Assembly (NCBI GenBank): GCA_903929475.1
Contig: CAIYUV010000143.1
Span: 1-51,713, forward strand
Length of the DNA stretch: 51,713 nt
DNA from: an uncultured Spartobacteria bacterium
GTDB lineage: Bacteria; Verrucomicrobiota; Verrucomicrobiia; Chthoniobacterales; Chthoniobacteraceae
Direction of reading: 5' to 3'
This document shows positions 46,275 through 51,713 of the stretch, in pieces. Position 1 is the first letter of the stretch. Every line of letters starts with the position of its first letter. Made by a program: the position numbers and the translations under genes. The notes below the pieces were generated by a model. That model was not told the DNA's origin and did no database searches. It saw only the letters and a list, made by a program, of their open reading frames with translations.

Positions 46275-46958
46275 TCAAGATCGCTCGCCCTTTTCATCCG
46301 CAGCACCGGCCTCTGCGAGCAGGCGCAGCGCGATGCGCGCGAGGATGCCTGTCACGATGAGCATCGAGACCAGTCCGCCGATCCACAGCGCCCAGTCCGC
46401 CGTCGTGAGCGTGCCTTCGCCGCGCCACACGCGCAGCCCGCTTTGCGCGAAGCGACCGAGAAATGCGTAAAGAAACATCCCCGGTGCCTGCCCGAGCGCA
46501 ATCCACACGATGCAAGTGCGCACCGGCACACGCGTGAGGCCGTAGAGGTAATTCAGGATGCTCGTCGGAAAAAGCGGATGCACCTGGCTGTGAAAAATGA
46601 TCCAGCGACCTTCGCGTGCGACCGCCGCATCGAGCGCCGCCCACTTTCCGCCGGTGTGCAGCCGGCGCTCCACCCAACCACGACCGAAGCGCCGCGCGAG
46701 CAACACCGCCACAGCCGCGCCGAGCGTGGCACCGATCATGTTGAGCAAAAATCCCCACCACAGCCCGAAGAACAATCCCGCGCCGATGGCGAGCACGCCG
46801 CCCGGAAGCAGCAGCACATTGCACGTGGCGAAGAGCAGCGGGTAAAGAACAGCGCCCCATACTTCGAGTTCGGTGATTTTCCGCTGCGCACTCGTGACGT
46901 ATTCCGCCACCGGCAGCCAGCGCACCACGAGCACGATAAGCAACGCGAGCACCGGCAC
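46275..46958 (-). CDS. TVP38/TMEM64-family membrane protein
   Basis: A 227-residue integral membrane protein. Several helices are visible (VLALLIVLVVRWL, GAVLYPLLFATCNVLLLPGG, LWWGFLLNMIGATLGAAVAV, WALWIGGLVSMLIVTGILA), with the family's reentrant hallmark region around GGVLAIGAGLFFGLWWG and a LARRFGRGW basic loop. Family members are proposed lipid-transport or scramblase-type proteins. GTG 46958 is used; the frame stays open about 40 codons further up to a TGA, so the N-terminus may be somewhat longer. Divergent from the gsp operon. Confidence 0.88.
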   Translation of the reverse strand: MPVLALLIVLVVRWLPVAEYVTSAQRKITELEVWGAVLYPLLFATCNVLLLPGGVLAIGAGLFFGLWWGFLLNMIGATLGAAVAVLLARRFGRGWVERRLHTGGKWAALDAAVAREGRWIIFHSQVHPLFPTSILNYLYGLTRVPVRTCIVWIALGQAPGMFLYAFLGRFAQSGLRVWRGEGTLTTADWALWIGGLVSMLIVTGILARIALRLLAEAGAADEKGERS

Positions 46959-47125
46959 GCTGAGCGAATGCAGCAGGATGGCCCGGTTTTCTTTTTCAGC
47001 GGCGCTTCGCAGCGAACGGTTTCCGGCAACATCTGATGTTGCCCGCGTTTGAGCATTCCGCGTCTGGCGTTGTCAGAGACGATGCTCGTCTTTTCTGAAA
47101 GGCGCGCACAACTTCTCCGACCTTG

Positions 47126-47623
47126 ATGTCCCGCAACCGTGCCGCCTTTACACTGCTCGAACTGATGCTCGCAGTTTCCATCATCCTCGTGGTGATGCTC
47201 GTGGCCGTTCCGAGCGTGCGCGGGATGATGGCCGAGCGGCGGTTGCACGACACGTTTGACAAATTCGACTCGCTCGCCCGCAAGGCGCAGCTCTATGCCG
47301 TGAAGGAGCAGCGCACGTGGGCGCTCCGGATTGACGAAAGCGGCGTCGCAATCAGCCCGGACGAACCCATGCACGAAGAGCACGCGGATAACGAGGAGAA
47401 CGCAGCCCCCGATCAGATCAGTTGTGGAAAAGAAGAGGGCTACACCCTGCTGCGACCGGCTTCACTGCTGCCGCCGAAAAACACGCCGAGCAAATGGACG
47501 TTCTGGCGCAGCGGCACGTGTGAGCCGGTCGTCGTCAATTACTCCGGCCCGGACGGCACATGGGCGGCGCAATACAATCCGCTGACGGGGCACGGCGAAA
47601 TCACCGACCAGCAAGTGAAATGA
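47126..47623 (+). CDS. gspH: Type II secretion pseudopilin (GspH-like)
   Basis: A 165-residue class III prepilin: leader MSRNRAA, then FTLLELMLAVSIILVVMLVA, with Glu at position +5 of the mature protein, the hallmark for prepilin peptidase. The usual Gly before the cleavage site is Ala here. The mature part continues with a helix and a beta-rich domain ending YNPLTGHGEIT. ATG 47126 is preferred over TTG 47123. First gene of a coupled gspH-I-J-K-L-M operon; the stop overlaps gspI's start. Confidence 0.88.
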   Translation: MSRNRAAFTLLELMLAVSIILVVMLVAVPSVRGMMAERRLHDTFDKFDSLARKAQLYAVKEQRTWALRIDESGVAISPDEPMHEEHADNEENAAPDQISCGKEEGYTLLRPASLLPPKNTPSKWTFWRSGTCEPVVVNYSGPDGTWAAQYNPLTGHGEITDQQVK

Positions 47624-48159
47624 CGACGCCCGCTTTCAAATCACGAAGACCCATGCGCATCCGGCGCGCGTTTATGTTGATCGAGTGCATGCTTGCGGTC
47701 GCCATCTTTGCCATGGGCGTCCTCGCGCTCGGGCGCTGCATGGAGAATTGCATGAAGAGCGAAAAATACCGCCGTGAGGAATCCCTCGCCCAGCGTGCGC
47801 TCGCAAATTACTGGGTGCAAATCGAGACCGGCGCGCTCCCGCTGAACACGGACAAATCCAGCGAGGAACTCAAGGGCGCATGGGCGGGGATGACGATGAA
47901 CATGGCCCGCGAGACGCTCCAGTTGCACAACGAAAAGGATCAGGAAATTTTCGGGCTCTACAAAGTGACGCTCTCGCTGAATTGGAAATCCAACGGCGAC
48001 ACGATCACGCGAGAGATGTCGTTCATGATTTATCCACGGCAGAGAAATGGTGCGCCGAACGGTAACGGTGCGCCGAACAGTGGGTCAGGAACAATCGATA
48101 CGGCGCGCCGAATACCTCCTGTTCCAGCTCCACCCACCACGCCTCCTGCGCGACGCTGA
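47620..48159 (+). CDS. gspI: Type II secretion pseudopilin (GspI-like)
   Basis: A 179-residue pseudopilin with leader MTTPAFKSRRPMRIRRA, then FMLIECMLAVAIFAMGVLAL, Glu at +5. An internal ATG (MRIRRA) would give a shorter, more typical leader, but the first ATG overlaps gspH's stop (ATGA), so coupled initiation there is favoured. The C-terminus is Pro/Gly-rich (NGAPNGNGAPNSGSG). Confidence 0.83.
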   Translation: MTTPAFKSRRPMRIRRAFMLIECMLAVAIFAMGVLALGRCMENCMKSEKYRREESLAQRALANYWVQIETGALPLNTDKSSEELKGAWAGMTMNMARETLQLHNEKDQEIFGLYKVTLSLNWKSNGDTITREMSFMIYPRQRNGAPNGNGAPNSGSGTIDTARRIPPVPAPPTTPPARR

Positions 48160-48177
48160 TTCCGCCCCGCATCCAAA

Positions 48178-49074
48178 ATGACGAATGCCTTTCCAATGAC
48201 GAACGACAAGACCGATGCCGGTCTATTGCGAAGCTTGGATTGCCGGATGATTTTGACCACGGATGACACGGATGGACACGGATGGATGGACAGCGATTCG
48301 GAGACAAATATCCGTGGAATCCGTGACATCCGTGGTCAATCATCTGCCCGCATCTGCGGAGAAGTTTTTAAGTCGCCAGAGCTTTGCATCCCTGCGTCTT
48401 TGCGCACGGCTCCCGCGCGCCTGCGTCGTCAATCATTCGCGCGGCGCTCGGGCTTCACGTTGCTGGAGGTCATCCTCGCCGTCATCATCCTCGCTTCGAT
48501 TGCGTTCAGCATTTTCAAAATTGTGCAGTCGAACCTCCACGCGATCCAATCTTCCGTGCAGGACACCGAGGAGCAACTCGCCGTCGAGCGCCTTGCCTCG
48601 CTCGTGCAGGAGGAGCTTTGCAACATCGTCCCGCGCAGCCAGTCCTCGCTCCTCGGCGAAGGGCTGAAGCTCGGCGGCACCAATCTCGATTCCATCGAAT
48701 GGCGTTCGCGCGGCGGCCCCGGCCTGATGACCACCGCCGCGAGCGGAGAATATCGCGTGAAGCTCCGGATGCAGCCGCTGAAGGACAACCAAAACAAATA
48801 CGAGATCGGCCTGTGGCGCCGGCCCGCGTTGCTCGACACCGAGAGCGGCCTTATCGCCGGCGGCAGCGACAAGGACGCGACGTGGGTGCCGCTTTTGCAA
48901 AACGTCACCGGCCTCACCATCCGCTATTGGGACGCGCGTCTCGGTCAGGTGCTGGACAACTGGCGCGACCAGGCGGCACGCCCGAGTTTCGTCATCCTCA
49001 GCATCCTCCGCGAAGGCGATGAGTCGCCCTACGAAGCCGTGCTCGGCGTCCCCGCAGCCATGACCCAGCAATGA
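48178..49074 (+). CDS. gspJ: Type II secretion pseudopilin (GspJ-like) with repeat-derived N-terminal extension
   Basis: The frame is 298 codons, but the first 90 or so are translated from palindromic repeats and are unlikely to be native. The prepilin begins RRSG, then FTLLEVILAVIILASIAFSI, with canonical Gly before the cleavage site and Glu at +5. A TTG at 48400 would give an 18-residue leader and a 224-residue protein; I think that or a nearby codon is the real start. The remainder (QLAVERLASLVQEELCNIV, then YWDARLGQVLDNWRD) fits GspJ. Its stop overlaps an ATG at 49071. Confidence 0.85.
   Translation: MTNAFPMTNDKTDAGLLRSLDCRMILTTDDTDGHGWMDSDSETNIRGIRDIRGQSSARICGEVFKSPELCIPASLRTAPARLRRQSFARRSGFTLLEVILAVIILASIAFSIFKIVQSNLHAIQSSVQDTEEQLAVERLASLVQEELCNIVPRSQSSLLGEGLKLGGTNLDSIEWRSRGGPGLMTTAASGEYRVKLRMQPLKDNQNKYEIGLWRRPALLDTESGLIAGGSDKDATWVPLLQNVTGLTIRYWDARLGQVLDNWRDQAARPSFVILSILREGDESPYEAVLGVPAAMTQQ
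48253..48405. repeat. Inverted repeat and dispersed 24-mer between gspI and gspJ
   Basis: Two 21-bp arms with one mismatch (48253-48273 and 48319-48339) flank a 45-bp loop and carry CCACGGATGACACGG-type direct units. A 24-mer at 48382-48405 is an inverted copy of the one at 46143-46166. The tract sits in the gspJ leader region and stays in frame. Confidence 0.7.
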
Positions 49075-49093
49075 ACTCGCACACCACAATTGC

Positions 49094-49304
49094 GGGCCAA
49101 CGGCCCTGCCCATGCCAGCCTAGGTCAGAGCGAGGCACGAGCGTCGGCCTAGGTTCCGAAGCAAAGACGACAAGAGGGCTGAAGGCCCGATCCATCTGTG
49201 TCACCCATCGCAAAAAAATGCGCCGGGCTTTCAGCCCTTTGTTCGTGGTGGCAAGCATACCTTGGGCGTTGCCCAAGGCTGGTATAAAACTGGGCCGTTG
49301 GCCC
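49094..49304. mobile_element. Nested palindromic element between gspJ and gspK
   Basis: Perfect 13-bp terminal inverted repeats (GGGCCAACGGCCC at 49094-49106 and GGGCCGTTGGCCC at 49292-49304) enclose a second inverted pair with one mismatch (49175-49189 and 49224-49238). There are further short palindromes (CCTTGGGC/GCCCAAGG). The element is 211 bp, encodes nothing, and reads through without stop in the gspK frame. Probably a non-autonomous palindromic repeat. Confidence 0.75.
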
Positions 49305-49322
49305 TCAACCACACCGTTCAGG

Positions 49323-50228
49323 ATGATCCCGCGCCCTTCACAAATTCGCGCCTCTGCGCTGCTGCTCGTCCTTTGGGCGCTCATCGTCATCACGGCGGGC
49401 GTGCTCGTGTGGGCGTCATTTATCCAGCAGACACTCGCCGTGGCAGGCCAGCAGCAAAATGACACCGAGGCGCGAGCGATGGCGCACAGCGGCGTCAACC
49501 TCGCGCTGCATCCCTTGGTGAGCAAGGAGACGCCGGTTTTGCAGGCGATGGCGGAAAGTGATCCCGGCTACCGAGTGCAGATGGTCAGCGAGGGCGGAAA
49601 GCTGAATATCAATGCGCTCTTGAACGGTGAAGACCCTGTGCGCATTGACCTTTTCAAACGCTGGCTCGAATCGCGTGGCGTGGAATTCAACGCCCGCGAG
49701 CGCATCGTGGACTGCATGCTCGACTGGCTCGACGGCGACAATCTCAAGCGCATCAACGGCAAGGAAGACACTGTCGGCTACCACCCGCCGAATCGCGGGC
49801 AGTTTCTCAGCGTCGAGGAAATCGCCGAGGTCGCGGGCACCGAGCCGCTCACTTCGCAGCCCGGCTGGCAGGATGATCTCACCGTGGATTCGCAGGGGCC
49901 GATTGATCTCACGAGCGCGGAGAAAAACATCCTGCGCCTGCTGCCGGGCATCAGCGACGGCGGGATTGATCGGTTTTTGAAATGGCGCAAAGGCCCCGAC
50001 GGCATTGATGGCACGCTCGACGATCCGAAGATCGAAAAGCTCGAAACCGTGCAGGCTTTCCTCGGCATGAACAAAGCGCAGTGGGGCGCGCTCGGCGGTT
50101 TAATCAGCCTCCGCGATCCGAATTGGCACATCACTGTAACAGGCTGGTCGGGAAAAGTCGTTCGACAAGTCGAGGTCGTCGCCGCTAAGGGAAGCCAGAA
50201 CCCGCAGATCAAAAAGTGGAAAGAATGA
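49323..50228 (+). CDS. gspK: Type II secretion minor pseudopilin (GspK-like)
   Basis: A 301-residue protein. The start at ATG 49323 (MIPRPSQIRAS) gives an ideal short leader before ALLLVLWALIVITAGVLVWA. The frame is open from an ATG at 49071 that overlaps gspJ's stop, but the intervening sequence is the palindromic element, so the long form is doubtful. Family features: KLNINALLNGEDPVRIDLFK, a helical domain with CMLDWLDGDN, and LLPGISDGGIDRFLKWRKG. GspK normally caps the pseudopilus tip. The stop overlaps the next ATG. Confidence 0.87.
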   Translation: MIPRPSQIRASALLLVLWALIVITAGVLVWASFIQQTLAVAGQQQNDTEARAMAHSGVNLALHPLVSKETPVLQAMAESDPGYRVQMVSEGGKLNINALLNGEDPVRIDLFKRWLESRGVEFNARERIVDCMLDWLDGDNLKRINGKEDTVGYHPPNRGQFLSVEEIAEVAGTEPLTSQPGWQDDLTVDSQGPIDLTSAEKNILRLLPGISDGGIDRFLKWRKGPDGIDGTLDDPKIEKLETVQAFLGMNKAQWGALGGLISLRDPNWHITVTGWSGKVVRQVEVVAAKGSQNPQIKKWKE

Positions 50229-51505
50229 AGCAAAACGGCACGACCAACGCCCTCCTCACACCGGAGGCACACGGCTGGCGGCTCCACATCAGTGGAGGCG
50301 AGGATCGCACCGTGCCCACGCTCAGCGAGGCCATCGCGTCCATTCCCGCCACTGCGCATCTCGAACTCGCGCTCCCGTGCCAGTCCGTCCTGCTGGAGCG
50401 CCACAAACTTCCCGCCACCGACCGCGCCGAGCTTGCGGACATGCTCCAGCTTCAGCTCGAAAAAACGCTCCCCTTCCCCGTCGAGGATGTCAGCCACGGA
50501 TTTGAAATCCTCAGTCAGGGAGAAAACGAAAGCACCATCCTCAGCATCACCGCCGCACATGCGGAGCTGGATCAACTTTGCGCGCCGCTGCGCGAAAGCG
50601 GGCGCGTCCCTGCGCACATCGGCCTCCAGGCATTGCGCATCGCTGCGGCCTGCCCTGCCGATGAAACCACGCTCGTGCTTTGGGCGGAGCAGGAGCAGAC
50701 CGTCGTCGCCATCGCCGCAGGCGGGAAGCTCGCGTGGGCCCAGCCCATCGCCTCGCTCGACGCCGAGACCGTCATGGGCGAACTCCCCGGCCTGCTCATC
50801 AGCGCCGAACTCGACGGCGTGCCTTCCGACTTCACCGCCATCCGCGTTGCCGAAGATTGCCGTTCGCTGACCGAGCCGCTCGCCGCGCATTTCGGGAAAA
50901 AAGTCGAGCCACTCGGCTATGGCGCCATCGCGCAGCCCGGCGAAAAATCACTCGCCGTCATCGCGCACACGGGCCTCGATTTACTCCCCGCCGCATGGAA
51001 GCACGCCGCCCGCAGCCGGCATCGCGGGGAGAAGCTGAAGCAAAACCTGCTCACCGCAGCCGTCGTCTATTTGCTCATCGTCGCCGCCGCTTTCATCTAC
51101 CTCGCGTGGACAAAGAATCAGGTGCGCAAAGCCCAGCAGCAAGTCGCCGACACCGCCCCGCGCTACGCAGGCATCGCCAAACAAATCGCCCGTTGGGACG
51201 CACTCACGCCAGCCGTCGAGCCCGACCGCTACATTATCGAAGTCATGCACCTGCTCATCCGCGACCTCGGCAAAGCCAGGGAAGCGCAGCCCGGCCTCAA
51301 TTTAAACTTCACCTCCTTCTCCTTCAATCCGCGCGAGTGGATCGTGAAAGGCGAAGGCACCACCGACAGCCACTTCACATTCACCCAGCAACTGAAAAAG
51401 GACACCGACCTCACCGACCGCTGGGACATGCCCGCGCCCACGCCGCCCTACACCCCGCTCAAGGACGACAAAGTCAGCTTCACCATCACCGGCAAACCAC
51501 GATGA
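50225..51505 (+). CDS. gspL: GspL-like protein (PilM/PilN-like arrangement)
   Basis: A 426-residue protein starting at ATG 50225 inside gspK's stop. The N-terminal cytoplasmic domain (LPCQSVLLERHKLPATDRAE onward) has an actin-like fold pattern as in GspL/PilM. It is followed by one transmembrane helix (LLTAAVVYLLIVAAAFIYLA, near residue 275-295), a coiled coil (NQVRKAQQQVADTAP) and a periplasmic ferredoxin-like domain as in PilN/GspL. It would link the cytoplasmic ATPase to the pseudopilus platform. Confidence 0.82.
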   Translation: MKQNGTTNALLTPEAHGWRLHISGGEDRTVPTLSEAIASIPATAHLELALPCQSVLLERHKLPATDRAELADMLQLQLEKTLPFPVEDVSHGFEILSQGENESTILSITAAHAELDQLCAPLRESGRVPAHIGLQALRIAAACPADETTLVLWAEQEQTVVAIAAGGKLAWAQPIASLDAETVMGELPGLLISAELDGVPSDFTAIRVAEDCRSLTEPLAAHFGKKVEPLGYGAIAQPGEKSLAVIAHTGLDLLPAAWKHAARSRHRGEKLKQNLLTAAVVYLLIVAAAFIYLAWTKNQVRKAQQQVADTAPRYAGIAKQIARWDALTPAVEPDRYIIEVMHLLIRDLGKAREAQPGLNLNFTSFSFNPREWIVKGEGTTDSHFTFTQQLKKDTDLTDRWDMPAPTPPYTPLKDDKVSFTITGKPR

Positions 51506-51713
51506 TCGCACAAATGTCCCAGCGCGAAAAAGTCCTCGCAGGCATCGTCGGTGCGTGCCTCTTCCTGCTGCTGAACGTATTCCTCTTCAAAATCTTCCTC
51601 GGCAACCACGCCCTCCTCCGCACCACGCTCGCAAAGGCCCAGGCGCAGATGGCCGGCTTCCAGCAGCAGGAAAGCGAACGCACCAAGTGGGGGCAGCGCG
51701 AAGTGTGGCTCGA
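51502..51713 (+). CDS. gspM: GspM-like protein, 3' truncated by window edge
   Basis: Seventy codons of a gene whose ATG overlaps the gspL stop (ATGA). The protein begins MIAQMSQREKVLAGIVGACL, with a transmembrane helix (AGIVGACLFLLLNVFLF) and a following coiled coil (LLRTTLAKAQAQMAGFQQQE), the typical GspM/PilO N-terminal arrangement. Open at the right edge. Confidence 0.75.
   Translation, partial: MIAQMSQREKVLAGIVGACLFLLLNVFLFKIFLGNHALLRTTLAKAQAQMAGFQQQESERTKWGQREVWL

Overview
The window reads as chromosomal DNA of a verrucomicrobium (phylum Verrucomicrobiota; order not decided). Reasons: long exported proteins built from autotransporter-associated beta-strand repeats that end in PEP-CTERM sorting tails, a PVC-type membrane-bound dehydrogenase with a C-terminal cytochrome c domain, FHA/TPR/LRR Ser/Thr kinases, and large surface-type proteins with an LExRIAPA N-terminal motif. 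DNA is GC-rich. Few starts have a recognisable Shine-Dalgarno sequence; many are preceded by CA-rich leaders.

Layout. 1-9.3 kb: the 3' end of one PEP-CTERM passenger protein, a complete 2,582-residue paralogue, then a 278-bp nested palindromic element. 9.3-14.5 kb (minus strand): a SEC-C protein with a RelE/ParE-like C-terminus, tRNA-Arg(UCG), the dehydrogenase/cytochrome c protein and a small two-helix membrane protein. 14.5-18.0 kb (minus): an FHA-kinase-TPR-LRR protein and two lipoproteins. 18.2-20.35 kb: a continuous reading frame joining a low-molecular-weight protein phosphatase, ribose-5-phosphate isomerase B and serine hydroxymethyltransferase. 20.4-25 kb: a VapBC-like pair, a LamG PEP-CTERM protein with a clear terminator, a YqaB-like HAD phosphatase, and a coupled thyA-(membrane protein)-folA operon. 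25.1-33.3 kb: three large consecutive genes, two encoding cyclophilin-domain proteins flanking a beta-helix-like repeat protein. 33.4-40.5 kb: a second kinase with an apparently disturbed 3' end, two very small ORFs, a TPR protein, a Tyr/His-rich lipoprotein, PepP, a peroxiredoxin and an RsmA-Nudix fusion. 40.5-43.7 kb: an orphan histidine kinase, an outer-membrane barrel candidate and a TonB-like protein. 43.8-47 kb (minus): rhaM-rhaA, an Imm11-like gene, the first 29 codons of a lost sugar ABC-transporter ATPase, and a TVP38-family protein. 47.1 kb to the edge: a type II secretion-type gspH-I-J-K-L-M operon whose I/J and J/K junctions carry palindromic repeats.

How the genes fit together. 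One-carbon and pentose metabolism is represented by rpiB-glyA, thyA and folA. Thymidylate synthase and dihydrofolate reductase are coupled with an unknown membrane protein. The gsp operon and the PEP-CTERM and LExRIAPA proteins suggest heavy investment in envelope and exported proteins. The most noteworthy items are the three-enzyme fusion, the cyclophilin/beta-helix locus, the RsmA-Nudix fusion and the remodelled rhamnose operon. All functional calls come from reading motifs by eye; no database search was run.
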